A stretch of DNA of 64,000 nt, from assembly GCF_002979535.1 (NCBI RefSeq), contig NZ_PCPB01000014.1:32007-96006 (forward strand), written 5' to 3'. Source of the DNA: Brevundimonas sp. MYb52 (GTDB lineage Bacteria; Pseudomonadota; Alphaproteobacteria; Caulobacterales; Caulobacteraceae). Numbering within the stretch: position 1 is the first letter of the stretch; each line of letters opens with the position of its first letter. Under the pieces are notes generated by a model that ran no database searches, had not been told where the DNA came from, and saw only the letters and a list, made by a program, of their open reading frames with translations. The translations under genes were made by a program, and so were the position numbers. Positions 15,129 through 24,310 of the stretch are shown piece after piece.

Positions 15129-16043
15129 CTAGGCGACTGCAGAGCCCACGCGAGCCATTTCGATCTGGGCCGACAGCCCTGGCGGCAGGTCGCGCTCCGG
15201 CACGAGGGCCAGGGCCTCCATGCGCTCCGGGTTGATGGCGTCGACCATAACGCTGGCGATGGCCGGGTCGGTCAGGATGAAGGCCAGGCAGATGGATTCC
15301 GCGTTCCAGTTCGGCGTCTGGTGCAGGAAGGCGAAGGAGCCGGCATTGGCCAGGCCTTGCTCGACGGGCTTGGCGCCGAAGCCGAACAGGCCCTTCTTCC
15401 TTGGCGTCCCGGCCCCCGCCGCCTTGCGCTCGGTCGACAGGCTTTCGGGGTAGTAGTCGTAGGTGAAGATGGCCATGTCGCGTTCGCGTGCGGCCCGCAT
15501 CCGTGAGCGGATGCGCCATTCCACATTGACGTGGAAGGGCGTGTAGAGAACGTCGAAGGCGCCGGTCGAGACATAGACGTCCATGACCGGTGAGTCGCCG
15601 GACACGCCCAGCAGCTTCACATGGCCGGCCTTGCGCAGGGCCTTCAATGCGGTCAGCGAGGCCTGAGGCAACTCGTCATCGGCGGGCTCATCCAGCACGG
15701 CCACATCGAACCAGCCGAGGCCCGAGGCGTGCAGGGCCCGGTCGATTGATCCGGTCAGGCCCTCGGCGGAGAAGTCGCGGAATCCCTTCCTGCGGCCGTC
15801 GCCGACGCCCAGGGTGACGCCGACGCAGACCAGGCGGCGCTCGACATGGCCCAGGGCCTCGCCGACGATCTCGGCCAGCGCCGGGTCGGCGTTTTCGAGA
15901 TGATAGGAGTTCACCCCGGCTTCCAGCGCGGTGAAGATCAGTTCGCTCAGGGCCGCGCGACCGCGACCGAGGGCTTCGCTTCCCAGGCTGAGCGTCAGGT
16001 TGGAGACCGCCGCGCCGGTGCCGCCGAACGGGCGATACCGCAT
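15129..16043 (-). CDS. Aldo/keto reductase-fold protein with degenerate active site
   Basis: The 304-residue protein follows the aldo/keto reductase pattern from start (MRYRPFGGTGAAVSNLTLSL) to end, but the catalytic tetrad is not conserved. The usual FDTAxxYG is SYHLENADP. The lysine strand (xxSTKxG) reads VCVGVTLG. The histidine strand (LxxxHxPD) reads VAVLDEPADD. It may be a non-catalytic or repurposed member, with redox activity doubtful. It is the last gene of a minus-strand run after bolA, three bases apart, so possibly co-transcribed. Function unknown. Confidence 0.75.
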   Translation of the reverse strand: MRYRPFGGTGAAVSNLTLSLGSEALGRGRAALSELIFTALEAGVNSYHLENADPALAEIVGEALGHVERRLVCVGVTLGVGDGRRKGFRDFSAEGLTGSIDRALHASGLGWFDVAVLDEPADDELPQASLTALKALRKAGHVKLLGVSGDSPVMDVYVSTGAFDVLYTPFHVNVEWRIRSRMRAARERDMAIFTYDYYPESLSTERKAAGAGTPRKKGLFGFGAKPVEQGLANAGSFAFLHQTPNWNAESICLAFILTDPAIASVMVDAINPERMEALALVPERDLPPGLSAQIEMARVGSAVA

Positions 16044-16045
16044 GC

Positions 16046-16288
16046 TCAGCCCGCCTCGACGGGAGCTGAGGTCTCCAGGGCCAGGGCGTGCAATTCCCCC
16101 CCCATCTGGCCCTTCAGCGCGCCATAGACCAACTGGTGCTGACGCACGCGCGGCAGGCCCTTGAAGGCGCTCGAGACGATCTTGGCGCGATAATGGTCGC
16201 CGTCGCCGGCCAGGTCCTCGATGGCGATGTCCGCATCGGGGAAGGCCTCGACCAGGTGGGCGCGCAGGACATCGACGGACATGGGCAT
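16046..16288 (-). CDS. bolA: BolA family protein
   Basis: The 80-residue protein has the BolA/IbaG fold signature: MSVDVLRAHLVEAFPDADIA followed by GDGDHYRAKIVSSAFKGLPR and RVRQHQLVYGALKG. The conserved His in QHQ and the FxGxxxxxRHxxV-like segment are typical. BolA proteins partner monothiol glutaredoxins in Fe-S trafficking; no glutaredoxin gene is next to it here. The start at 16288 was chosen because a GAGAG lies about six bases upstream on the minus strand; the ATG at 16282 is the alternative. Confidence 0.8.
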   Translation of the reverse strand: MPMSVDVLRAHLVEAFPDADIAIEDLAGDGDHYRAKIVSSAFKGLPRVRQHQLVYGALKGQMGGELHALALETSAPVEAG

Positions 16289-16350
16289 GGGGAACTCTCG
16301 AAACAGGCGGACAGTCTGAACTGTAAACTTACCGGGGGGCGTCGGCCCTG

Positions 16351-16875
16351 TCAGCCCGCAACCGTGCATGGGCGTTCAAACAGGGTGACGCTCGACCCCT
16401 TGTAGTCCGCCTCGGCGTAGGGGCGATAGCCGACCCGCTCGGCCAGCTTCACCGACGGGGCGTTGTCGGGCGAGATCATGCAGACGGTGCGCGGCTCCAG
16501 CCGATAGGCGTCGGTCCAGGCCAGGGCGGCCTGCAGCGCCTCAAACGCCAGGCCCTGGCCCTGGAAGGCGGGGGCGACGCCCCAGCCCAGCTCCGGCGCG
16601 TCGAACGGCGGCGTCATTTCGCGGCGATAGTCCAGCACCCCGACGCTGCCGACGTAGGCACCCGTGTTCGTCTCGCGGATCGACCAGTTGCCATAGCTCT
16701 TGGCCTGCCAGTGGCCGAGGTCGCGCAGCAGCCGGAACCAGACCTCTTCTTCCGACAGGCCGCGCCCCATGATGTGGCGGGTGAAGTCGGCGTCGGCCCA
16801 CAGGCCGATCAGGTCGTCCATGTCGCTGACGGCGACGGGGGTCAGGGTCAGGCGGTCGGTGGTGAGGATGGTCAC
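16351..16875 (-). CDS. GNAT family N-acetyltransferase (RimJ/RimL type)
   Basis: The 174-residue protein resembles acyl-CoA N-acetyltransferases of the RimJ/L subgroup: [20 protein letters not shown] at the N-terminus, [20 protein letters not shown] as the acetyl-CoA P-loop-like motif A (about 97-116), and [20 protein letters not shown] near the end. A GTG start at 16875 is chosen because it overlaps the radC stop (ATGTGA), implying coupling; longer readings run through radC in another frame. Substrate unknown: it could modify a protein terminus, a small molecule or an antibiotic. Confidence 0.8.
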   Translation of the reverse strand: MTILTTDRLTLTPVAVSDMDDLIGLWADADFTRHIMGRGLSEEEVWFRLLRDLGHWQAKSYGNWSIRETNTGAYVGSVGVLDYRREMTPPFDAPELGWGVAPAFQGQGLAFEALQAALAWTDAYRLEPRTVCMISPDNAPSVKLAERVGYRPYAEADYKGSSVTLFERPCTVAG

Positions 16876-17603
16876 ATCAAACCCAGTTGCTTGAAGCTGG
16901 CCACGCCTTCGCGGCCGACGATGAGATGGTCGTGGACCTGAAGGCTGAGCGAGCGCGCGGCCTCGATCACCTGCTTGGTCATGTCGATGTCGGCGCGACT
17001 GGGAGTCGGGTCGCCCGAGGGGTGGTTGTGGACGATGATCATGGCGCTGGCCGACAGCTCCAACGCCCGGCGCACCACTTCGCGCGGGTAGACGGGGGCG
17101 TGGTCGACTGTGCCCCGGTTCTGGATCTCGTCGAGGATCAACTGGTTCTTCTTGTCGAGGTAGAGCACGCGGAACTGCTCGCGCGGCTCGTGCTGCAAAG
17201 ACAGGCGGACGTAGGCCAGCAGGGCGGTCCATGACGAGATGACGGTGCGCTTGTTGGCTTCTTCCTTGGCCACCCGGCGCGAGACCTCGTGCAGGGCGGC
17301 CAGGTCCAGGGCGGTCTCGGCGCCGACGCCCTTGGAGCGGCCGCGCGAGTCCTCGGCCCGGACCGTCATCAGATCCTCGACCGAGGCGGCCAGAACGGCG
17401 GCCAGGGAGCCGAAGCGGGTCAGCAGGGCCTTGGCGATCGGCTTGACGTCGCCCTGCGGCTGGCTGCGGAACAGAAACAGCTCCAGCAGCTCATAGTCGG
17501 GCAGGTGATGGATGCCGGCGCCGCGCGCACGTTCGCGCAGCCGTTCGCGGTGGCCGGCGTGGTGCGGCTTGGCCTTCGGTTTTTCCGGCGGTTGATCGAG
17601 CAT
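16872..17603 (-). CDS. radC: RadC family JAB-domain protein
   Basis: The 243-residue protein has the RadC layout: an N-terminal helix-hairpin-helix-like part ([20 protein letters not shown]) and a C-terminal JAB/MPN metalloprotease-like domain with the motif [18 protein letters not shown] (about 195-212). The usual segment [20 protein letters not shown] precedes it. The family was once tied to DNA repair, but its biochemical role remains unsettled. It overlaps the downstream acetyltransferase start by 4 bases and follows map by 26 bases, so the three may form one transcript. Confidence 0.9.
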   Translation of the reverse strand: MLDQPPEKPKAKPHHAGHRERLRERARGAGIHHLPDYELLELFLFRSQPQGDVKPIAKALLTRFGSLAAVLAASVEDLMTVRAEDSRGRSKGVGAETALDLAALHEVSRRVAKEEANKRTVISSWTALLAYVRLSLQHEPREQFRVLYLDKKNQLILDEIQNRGTVDHAPVYPREVVRRALELSASAMIIVHNHPSGDPTPSRADIDMTKQVIEAARSLSLQVHDHLIVGREGVASFKQLGLM

Positions 17604-17629
17604 CAGCCTCCCCCGAAGGGGAGACTAGC

Positions 17630-18451
17630 TCAGAATTTCGGACGGAACAGGCCCTTCGGCGAGGCGGAGAAGATTTCCAGCCCGTCTTCGGTCACGCCGA
17701 TGGTGTGTTCGCACTGAGACGACAGGGACTTGTCGCGGGTCACGGCGGTCCAGCCGTCCGACAGCACCTTCACCGCCGGCTTGCCCAGGTTCACCATCGG
17801 CTCGACGGTGAAGAACATGCCCGGCTTCAGCACGGCGCCCTCGCCGCGACGGCCATAGTGCAGGACGTTGGGGCTGTCGTGGAAGACGCGGCCGATGCCG
17901 TGACCGCAGAAGTCGCGCACCACGCTCATGCGCTGGGCCTCGACGAATTTCTGGATGGCGAAGCCGATATCGCCGAAGGTGTTCCCCGGCTTGATCTGGG
18001 CCAGGCCCAGGTCCAGCGAGTCATAGGTGACGTCGATCAGCTTCTTGGCGCGAGCGTTGATCTCGCCGACCGGATACATGCGGCTGGAGTCGCCATGCCA
18101 CCCGTCGACGATGACGGTATGGTCGATGTTGACGATGTCGCCTTCCTTCAGAACCTTGTCGCCGGGAATGCCGTGGCAGACGACGTGGTTGATCGAGGTG
18201 CAGACCGTCTTGGTGTAGCCCTTGTAGCCGAGGCAGGCAGGAACGCCGCCGCGCGCCAGGGTGAATTCGCGCACCAGATCGTCCAGTTCGCCGGTGGTCA
18301 CGCCGGGCTTCACGTGCTCGCCGATCATGTCCAGCGCCTCGGCCACCAGGCGGCCGGCCTTGCGCATGCCCTCGAAGGCCTCCGCGTCGTGGATGCGGAT
18401 TTCGTGGCTGCGGACGAAGGCGTCGGTGTCCAGGTCGGGGGTCTCGTACAT
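17630..18451 (-). CDS. map: Methionine aminopeptidase, type I
   Basis: The 273-residue enzyme removes the initiator methionine from nascent proteins. Metal ligands are visible in NIDHTVIVDGWHGDSSRMYP (two Asp), CGHGIGRVFHDSPNVLHYGR (His), FFTVEPMVN (Glu) and SQCEHTIGV (Glu). Length and absence of an insertion are typical of bacterial type I enzymes. The start at 18451 (MYETPDLDTD) was preferred to one nine codons upstream (basic MSRRARKQI), which cannot be excluded. It is divergent from the CinA-like gene across 142 bases. Confidence 0.95.
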   Translation of the reverse strand: MYETPDLDTDAFVRSHEIRIHDAEAFEGMRKAGRLVAEALDMIGEHVKPGVTTGELDDLVREFTLARGGVPACLGYKGYTKTVCTSINHVVCHGIPGDKVLKEGDIVNIDHTVIVDGWHGDSSRMYPVGEINARAKKLIDVTYDSLDLGLAQIKPGNTFGDIGFAIQKFVEAQRMSVVRDFCGHGIGRVFHDSPNVLHYGRRGEGAVLKPGMFFTVEPMVNLGKPAVKVLSDGWTAVTRDKSLSSQCEHTIGVTEDGLEIFSASPKGLFRPKF

Positions 18452-18593
18452 GATCTGCTTTCGGGCGCGCCGCGACAAAGGGGGGGAGCGGCTGGGCTGT
18501 GTCTTGGAGGTCAGATGGCGAACCTAGCACAAAAGCTCAACCCCGTCAGGCGGTGACGATGACGCGGCGGAAGGCGGCGCCTATCTGGAAGGC

Positions 18594-19352
18594 ATGACCG
18601 ATCAAACCGCCCCCACCGCCGCCGTCCTGATCATCGGCGACGAAATCCTGTCCGGTCGGACCCGGGACGTGAACCTGAACACCATCGCCCGTTTTCTGGC
18701 GGCCTTGGGGATCGACCTGATGGAGGCGCGAACGGTCGGCGACCGGCAGGATCAGATCGTCACGGGGCTGAACGCCCTGCGCGGGGCTCATGACTATGTC
18801 TTCACCACCGGCGGCATCGGGCCGACCCATGATGACATCACCGCTGATGCTGTAGGGGCCGCCTTCGGCGTGGCGGTCGTCGAGCATCCCGACGCCCTCG
18901 CCATCTTGGAACGACGCTACGGACCGGGCGAGTTCAACGCCGCACGGCGGCGCATGGCGCGCATCCCCGAAGGCGGCAGCCTGATCGCCAATCCGGTGAC
19001 CGATGCGCCGGGGTTCCAGATCGGCAATGTCTTCGTCATGGCCGGGGTGCCCAAGATCATGGAGGCCATGCTGCAGGACGTGGCGCCGCGCCTGCGCACG
19101 GGGGCGGTGGTTCACGCCCGCACGATCAAGGTCATGGGTGTCGGCGAAGGGGCGATCGCCGAGGTCCTGAGAGCGGCCGCCGACGCCCGTCGCGATCTGT
19201 CGTTCGGCAGCTATCCCTTCGGGTTCGGCGACGACGGAGAGGTCGGAACCCAGCTGGTGATTCGTGGTCGCGATGAGGTCGAAGTTGACCTTGCGGAACA
19301 TGATCTTTCTCAAGAACTACGTTCTATGGGCATTGATATTGCCGTAACGTAA
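18594..19352 (+). CDS. CinA-like molybdopterin-binding (MoCF) protein
   Basis: The 252-residue protein carries the MoaB/Mog-like fold found at the N-terminus of CinA: AAVLIIGDEILSGRTRDVNL (about 8-27), FTTGGIGPTHDDITADAVG (about 70-88) and VFVMAGVPKIMEAML. The second CinA domain (nicotinamide-nucleotide amidase) is absent, as in many short alphaproteobacterial homologues annotated competence/damage-inducible protein A. A role in pyridine-nucleotide repair (ADP-ribose or NMN metabolism) is plausible by family. GGAAGG lies only one base before the ATG, too close for a good ribosome site, but the conserved N-terminus fixes this start. Confidence 0.85.
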   Translation: MTDQTAPTAAVLIIGDEILSGRTRDVNLNTIARFLAALGIDLMEARTVGDRQDQIVTGLNALRGAHDYVFTTGGIGPTHDDITADAVGAAFGVAVVEHPDALAILERRYGPGEFNAARRRMARIPEGGSLIANPVTDAPGFQIGNVFVMAGVPKIMEAMLQDVAPRLRTGAVVHARTIKVMGVGEGAIAEVLRAAADARRDLSFGSYPFGFGDDGEVGTQLVIRGRDEVEVDLAEHDLSQELRSMGIDIAVT

Positions 19353-19533
19353 CCTCACCAAGGTGTGAAATTGTGCGACTTCATCGCCACGGTTTGGCCG
19401 ATTTGCGGTCCGACAGGGGCCTTAGGCGCAACGCTTTCATGACACAGGCGCTGTGGCTGTTAGCGTCGCCTCTCTCCCCGAACAACGACCCGACCATCAG
19501 TAAGGTCGGGCGGTCCCATATAGGTGAAACAGT

Positions 19534-20826
19534 ATGACCCCCAGGAACATGGCCCGCATCAGCGGCCTCGCGATCCTCATGGCCTCCGTGGCCGCTCCCG
19601 CCTTCGCCGGCTCCTTCTACCTGCAGGAACAATCGGTGCGCGGCGCCGGTCGCGCCTTCTCGGGCGAAGCTGCTGACCGCGGCACGGGCTCGATGTGGTG
19701 GAACCCCGCCGCCATCGCCCGCAGCGGCCGTGAGCTGTCGTTCGGCATGCACGCCATCCGCATCGACTCCGAAGTGAAGAACAACGGCTCCTACGTCACC
19801 TATCCGGGCGGAACCAATGTGCCGGTGCGCGACCCGCGCAACACCGAGGTCGACCCGATCGAAAGCGGTCTGGTCCCCAACTTCGCCTTCGCCACCCCGA
19901 TTGGCGATCGCTTCGCCGTCGGCGTCTCGGTAGCCGCTCCCTACAACTTCACCACCAAGTACGAGCAGGGCTCCTTCGCCCGCTACGACGCTCTGACCTC
20001 GGAACTGCGCTCGGGCGACGCCAGCCTGACCGTGGCCTATCAGGTCAACGACTGGCTGGACGTCGGCGCCGGCCTGAACGCCCAGTACGTCAAGGCCAAG
20101 CTGACCTCGGCCATGCCGTCGGTCTCGCCCCTGCTGCCGGACGGCTCGTCCTCGCTGGAAGGCGACGGCTGGGACTTCGGCTGGAACGTCGGCGCCCAGG
20201 TGCACAAGGGCCCGTGGGACTTCGGTCTGTCCTACCGTTCGGCCATCGAGCATGAGTTGGACGGCGATGTGAACATCGTCCTGACCGGCCCCCTGGCGCC
20301 CAACAGCGTCTCGACCGGCGGCGTGGCCAGCTTCAACACCCCGTGGTTCGCCTCGGCCTCGGTGCGCTACGCCGTCAACGACAAGCTGACGCTGAACGCC
20401 CAGGTCAACCGCATCGGCTGGTCCGAGTTCGACGCCATCAACGTCGACTATCCGAACGGCGGCGACTCGATCCACCAGAACTACAAGGACGTGACCACGG
20501 GCGCGATCGGCCTGGACTACGCCCTCAGTGAAAAGACCACGCTTCGCGCCGGCATCGGCTATGACCCGACCCCGACCCGCGACAGCCTGCGCACGGCCCG
20601 TATCCCGGACGCCGATCGCCTGCTGTTCTCGGTCGGCGGCTCGACCGAGGTGACCGAGGGCGTGACCTTCGACGCCGGTCTGACCTACATCGCCTTCAGC
20701 GACTCGGACATCTACGACGACCGCACCTTCTACGCCGGCACCCCGGCGGCTGTGACCTCGCACCTGCGCGGCACGGCTGAGGGCTCGGCTCTGGTGGCCT
20801 CGCTGGGCGCGCGCTGGGCCTTCTGA
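19534..20826 (+). CDS. OmpP1/FadL/TodX family outer-membrane channel
   Basis: The 430-residue precursor has a signal peptide ending at about VAAPAFAGS. The family hallmark follows: YLQEQSVRGAGRAFSGEAAD then GTGSMWWNPAAIARSG, where FadL has the NPA motif. The rest is beta-barrel-like and ends in WAF, as expected for BamA-dependent insertion. Members take up long-chain fatty acids or hydrophobic aromatic compounds; the substrate here is not evident. Codon choice is strongly biased to C-ending codons (GGC, ACC, AAC), as in a highly expressed gene. A strong hairpin terminator follows. Confidence 0.9.
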   Translation: MTPRNMARISGLAILMASVAAPAFAGSFYLQEQSVRGAGRAFSGEAADRGTGSMWWNPAAIARSGRELSFGMHAIRIDSEVKNNGSYVTYPGGTNVPVRDPRNTEVDPIESGLVPNFAFATPIGDRFAVGVSVAAPYNFTTKYEQGSFARYDALTSELRSGDASLTVAYQVNDWLDVGAGLNAQYVKAKLTSAMPSVSPLLPDGSSSLEGDGWDFGWNVGAQVHKGPWDFGLSYRSAIEHELDGDVNIVLTGPLAPNSVSTGGVASFNTPWFASASVRYAVNDKLTLNAQVNRIGWSEFDAINVDYPNGGDSIHQNYKDVTTGAIGLDYALSEKTTLRAGIGYDPTPTRDSLRTARIPDADRLLFSVGGSTEVTEGVTFDAGLTYIAFSDSDIYDDRTFYAGTPAAVTSHLRGTAEGSALVASLGARWAF

Positions 20827-20848
20827 TCCAGGCAAGCGGCGGACATGG

Positions 20849-20884
20849 AAACGGCGGCTCCCTTGCGGGAGCCGCCGTTTTTCT
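20849..20884. terminator. Bidirectional intrinsic terminator
   Basis: AAACGGCGGCTCCC-ttgc-GGGAGCCGCCGTTT is a perfect 14-base stem followed by T residues on the plus strand, with A residues before it serving the minus strand. It lies between the convergent porin and RNA-helicase genes. Confidence 0.9.
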
Positions 20885-20916
20885 TTGCCGTCAGATCGGG
20901 GCCGAAGCCCGGATCA

Positions 20917-22422
20917 TCAGTTTTGCGAGCCATAGCCCTTGCCGCCGTTGGACGGGCGGCGGTTGCGCGGGCGGCGCTGCATTTCGCCGACCGGCTTGGG
21001 CTCGGCCGAGGGGTTGGCGCGCGGCGACGACTTGGGACGCTCGGCCGCCATCGGATCATAGACGGCGGCCGGACGGTCGGCGTGATGGGTGCGGTCGCGG
21101 CCGCCCTTGCGCTGACGGTGCGGCTGACCGCCGCCCTCCGGCTTGACGCCGTCGCGACGCGGGTTGCGGGCGCGGCCTTCGCCGCCGCCGCGACCGCCCC
21201 GGCCTTCACGACCCTCACGCTCGGGCAGGGTGGCCTTCTGCTTGACGCCGGCGGCCATGATCGAGGCGTCCAACTGGGCCAGGGCCTTGTCGTTGCGGCG
21301 GTCGATGGCCGGGATCTTCTGGCGCGTGACCTTCTCGATGTCCTTCAGCAGCTTCATCTCGTCGCCGGCGACGAAGCTGATGGCGGTGCCGTCCTTGCCC
21401 GCGCGGGCCGTACGGCCGATGCGGTGGACATAGGCTTCCGGCACATAGGGCAGCTCGAAGTTGACCACGTGAGTGACCTTGTCCACGTCGATGCCGCGGG
21501 CGGCGATGTCGGTGGCGACCAGGACGCGCAGCTTGCCGTTCTTGAAGGCTTCCAGGGCGCGTTCGCGTTGCGGCTGGCTCTTGTTGCCGTGGATGGCGCC
21601 GGCTTCGACGCCGCCGGCTTCCAGATAGGCCGCGACCTTGTCGGCGCCGTGCTTGGTCTTGGTGAAGACCAGGCAGCGCGTATAGGCGGGGTCGCTGAAC
21701 AGCTCGGTCAGCAGGGCGCGCTTGCGGCCCTGTTCGATGTGGATGACCGACTGCTTGATGCGCTCGACCGTGGTGGACTGCGGCGTGACCTGGACCTTGA
21801 CCGGGTCCTTCAGCAGCTCGCCGGCCAGCTTGCCGATCTCCGACGGCATGGTGGCCGAGAAGAAGAGGTTCTGACGCTTGGCCGGGATGCGGCTGACGAT
21901 CTGGCGGATCGGCTTGATGAAGCCCAGGTCCAGCATCTGGTCGGCTTCGTCGAGGACGAAGATTTCCGTCGACGACAGGTCCAGGGTCTTCTGTTGCAGG
22001 TGGTCCAGCAGGCGACCGGGGGCGGCGACCAGGACGTCCAGGCCCTGTTGCAGGGCGCGTTCCTGCGGGCCGTACTTCACGCCGCCGAAGATGACGGCGA
22101 CGCGGAAGCCCAGGTGGGCGCCGTACTGCTTGAAGCTGTCGGCGATCTGGGTGGCCAGTTCGCGGGTCGGCGACAGGATCAGGGCGCGCGTGGTGCGCGG
22201 CTGGGGCGCGACGCGGTTCTCGGCCAGACGATGCAGGATCGGCAGGGCGAAGGCCGCGGTCTTGCCGGTGCCGGTCTGGGCGATGCCCAGCAGGTCCTTG
22301 CCCGCCATGACGTCGGGGATGGCCTTGGCCTGGATCGGGGTCGGCTTTTCGTAGCCGGTCGAGGCCAGGGCCTGGAGGAGGGCCTTGTTCAGGCCCATGG
22401 ATTCAAAAGTGATGTTGCTCAC
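20917..22422 (-). CDS. rhlE: DEAD-box RNA helicase, RhlE type
   Basis: The 501-residue protein unwinds RNA. It shows the Q-motif region (TFESMGLNKAL, GYEKPTPIQAKAIP), motif I AQTGTGKTAAF, PTRELATQ, DEAD-like VLDEADQML, SAT (FFSATMP), and the helicase-C motifs TDIAARGIDVD and HRIGRTARAG. The C-terminal 110 residues are low-complexity, rich in Arg, Gly and Pro, as in RhlE-type proteins acting in cold adaptation and ribosome or RNA turnover. A GTG start at 22422 (MSNITFESMG) is chosen to keep the conserved Phe of the Q motif; the first in-frame ATG (22398) would delete it. A roughly 315-base upstream region holds hairpins and may regulate it. Confidence 0.9.
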   Translation of the reverse strand: MSNITFESMGLNKALLQALASTGYEKPTPIQAKAIPDVMAGKDLLGIAQTGTGKTAAFALPILHRLAENRVAPQPRTTRALILSPTRELATQIADSFKQYGAHLGFRVAVIFGGVKYGPQERALQQGLDVLVAAPGRLLDHLQQKTLDLSSTEIFVLDEADQMLDLGFIKPIRQIVSRIPAKRQNLFFSATMPSEIGKLAGELLKDPVKVQVTPQSTTVERIKQSVIHIEQGRKRALLTELFSDPAYTRCLVFTKTKHGADKVAAYLEAGGVEAGAIHGNKSQPQRERALEAFKNGKLRVLVATDIAARGIDVDKVTHVVNFELPYVPEAYVHRIGRTARAGKDGTAISFVAGDEMKLLKDIEKVTRQKIPAIDRRNDKALAQLDASIMAAGVKQKATLPEREGREGRGGRGGGEGRARNPRRDGVKPEGGGQPHRQRKGGRDRTHHADRPAAVYDPMAAERPKSSPRANPSAEPKPVGEMQRRPRNRRPSNGGKGYGSQN

Positions 22423-22737
22423 GGAGCGTCTTTCGCTTGCGGAGGCGCGCATCCCGCGAGCGTCGGGTCGAGAAGGCGAAGCCTTCTGACCGCACGCAAC
22501 AAGGAAGACGCACCGCCAGTCCCGATAGAGCTTCGGAATGAAGCCGTCGGGGTGGATCGGGCGCCGCCCCGCGTGTCCGGACGACGTAATGACTCTGAGG
22601 TCTGGCCGGCTGCGTCTGCAATCAGGTCTTCGGGGAGGAAGACCCACACGCGTTGCAGGAAACCGGATACCGCGATTGTGCGGTGCAGCGCAGATGGGCC
22701 TCAATAGCGGCCAAGTCAAGGCGAAGCGCGCATAAGC
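22423..22737 (-). other. Gene-free leader upstream of the RNA helicase, with hairpins
   Basis: I see no supportable gene in these 315 bases between two minus-strand genes. Two small perfect hairpins occur: AGAAGGC-gaa-GCCTTCT (22471-22487) and GGTCTTC-ggggag-GAAGACC (22625-22644). Long structured leaders are known on cold-shock and DEAD-box helicase mRNAs, so this may be a 5' UTR; the transcript start is not determined. Confidence 0.45.
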
Positions 22738-23388
22738 CTAGAGCAGGTTGACCGCCATATTGACCGCCAGGGCCAGGATCACTGTGTTGAAGACGAAGGC
22801 GATCAGGCTGTGCACGGTGGCGATGCGGCGCAGGGTTCGGCTGCTGATCTGGATGTCGGCGGTCTGACTGGCCACGCCGATGATCAGGGAGAAGTGCAGG
22901 AAGTCCCAGTAGTCGGCCTCGCTTTCGCCAGGGAAGATCAGGCCTCGGCGGTCGCCCTTGCCCTTGGCGGCGGGGGCGTAGAACTCGTGGGCGTAGTGCA
23001 GGGCGAAGATGACGTGGACGAAGAGCCAGGAGACGGCGATGGTGCCGATGGAGAAGAGGGCCTCGGCCGTGGTCGGCTTGCCGCCGTCCGCCGTCTCGAT
23101 GACGATGACGAAGACGCTGGCCGCCGCCGCCAGCAGGCTGAGCGGCAGGACGGCGGCGCCCGCCTGATCCAGGGCCGCCGCGCGTCGGCGGATGGCGTCG
23201 GCGGTCCGGGCGCGTCGCAGTCGCATCAGGGTCAGCAGCAGAAAGACGCTGGCGCTGGCGTCCCAGGCCACGGCGAGGCGCATCTGCCAGTCCCAGGCGG
23301 AGGGGGTGACGACGACGGCGACCGCCAGAACCGCCAAACCCAGCCACAGGGCGGCGTGCAGTCGGAACGAGCGGGTGAGCCAAGCCAT
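22738..23388 (-). CDS. DUF1345 integral membrane protein
   Basis: The 216-residue protein has about five hydrophobic segments: LHAALWLGLAVLAVAVVV near the start, VLPLSLLAAAASVFVIVI, IGTIAVSWLFVHVIFALHYA, YWDFLHFSLIIGVASQ and AFVFNTVILALAVNMAVNLL. The combination HVIFALHYAHEFY with DYWDFLHFSLIIG resembles the DUF1345 family, inner-membrane proteins of unknown function. The start at 23388 (MAWLTRSFRL) was preferred because upstream readings add a Pro/Arg-rich stretch. It is divergent from ku across 91 bases. Confidence 0.8.
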   Translation of the reverse strand: MAWLTRSFRLHAALWLGLAVLAVAVVVTPSAWDWQMRLAVAWDASASVFLLLTLMRLRRARTADAIRRRAAALDQAGAAVLPLSLLAAAASVFVIVIETADGGKPTTAEALFSIGTIAVSWLFVHVIFALHYAHEFYAPAAKGKGDRRGLIFPGESEADYWDFLHFSLIIGVASQTADIQISSRTLRRIATVHSLIAFVFNTVILALAVNMAVNLL

Positions 23389-23479
23389 GGACGGATGATG
23401 GCGCGGTTCTGCGACGGCAGCCAGTGGGACTGAACAATTCCGCCCTGTGCCCGTTCGGTCAGGGGCGAAGGAGCGGAAC

Positions 23480-24310
23480 ATGGCGACGCGGCCGACCTGG
23501 CAGGGGCATCTGAAGCTGTCGCTGGTGACCTGTCCGGTCGCCCTCTACACCGCGACCAGCAGCGCCAGCGACGTGCGCTTTCACCTGATCAATCCGGCCA
23601 CCCACAACCGCATCCGCATGGTGACGACGGACCCCGACACCGGCCCGGTCGAGCGGTCCGATCTGGTCAAGGGCTATGAGGTGGCCAAGGACGAATACGT
23701 CCTGTTCGACGAGGCCGACTTCGACAAGGTGAGGCTGGAAAGCACGAAGACCATCGCCATCGATCAGTTCGTCGACGAGGCGGATATCGACCGGCTCTAT
23801 TGGGACGACCCCTTCTATGTGGTGCCGGAAAAGGGCGTGGGGGTCGAAGCCTTCGCCGTGATCCGTGAGGCGATGAAGAGCGCGGGCAAGATCGCCCTGG
23901 GTCAGCTGGTGCTGCGCGGCAAGGAGCGGCAGCTGGCCCTGGAGGTCCACGGCAAGGGACTGGTGGCCTACACCCTGCGGGCTCACGACGAGGTGAAAGA
24001 CGCCGACGACTTCTTCGACGATATTCCGGCGGTGAAGGCGGACGCCGACATGGTCGAGATCGCCGCCCGCATCATCGGTCAGAAGGAGGCGGACTTCGAC
24101 CCGACCCGCTTTCACGACGGCTATGACGAGGCCTTGAAGGAAATGATCAAGGCCAAGCAGGCGGGCGGCAAGGGCGTGGTGGCCGTGGTCGAACCGGACG
24201 ACACCAATGTCATCGACCTGATGGCGGCGCTGAAGGCCAGCCTGAAGGGGCCAGGCGCCGCCAAGTCCGCGCCGAAGACGAAGGCGGCGCCGAAGAAGAA
24301 GGCGGGCTAG
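23480..24310 (+). CDS. ku: Ku protein, non-homologous end joining
   Basis: The 276-residue protein is a bacterial Ku homologue that binds DNA ends and recruits LigD. It opens with the family signature RPTWQGHLKLSLVTCPVALY, contains VKGYEVAKDEYVLFDEADFD and IDRLYWDDPFYVVPEKG, and ends in a Lys/Ala/Pro-rich tail (KSAPKTKAAPKKKAG) like the DNA-binding tails of many bacterial Ku proteins. The start at 23480 precedes the conserved opening directly. LigD lies 4 kb away on the other strand, so this host has the two-component NHEJ system. Its stop shares a CTAG with the convergent hydrolase gene. Confidence 0.95.
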   Translation: MATRPTWQGHLKLSLVTCPVALYTATSSASDVRFHLINPATHNRIRMVTTDPDTGPVERSDLVKGYEVAKDEYVLFDEADFDKVRLESTKTIAIDQFVDEADIDRLYWDDPFYVVPEKGVGVEAFAVIREAMKSAGKIALGQLVLRGKERQLALEVHGKGLVAYTLRAHDEVKDADDFFDDIPAVKADADMVEIAARIIGQKEADFDPTRFHDGYDEALKEMIKAKQAGGKGVVAVVEPDDTNVIDLMAALKASLKGPGAAKSAPKTKAAPKKKAG

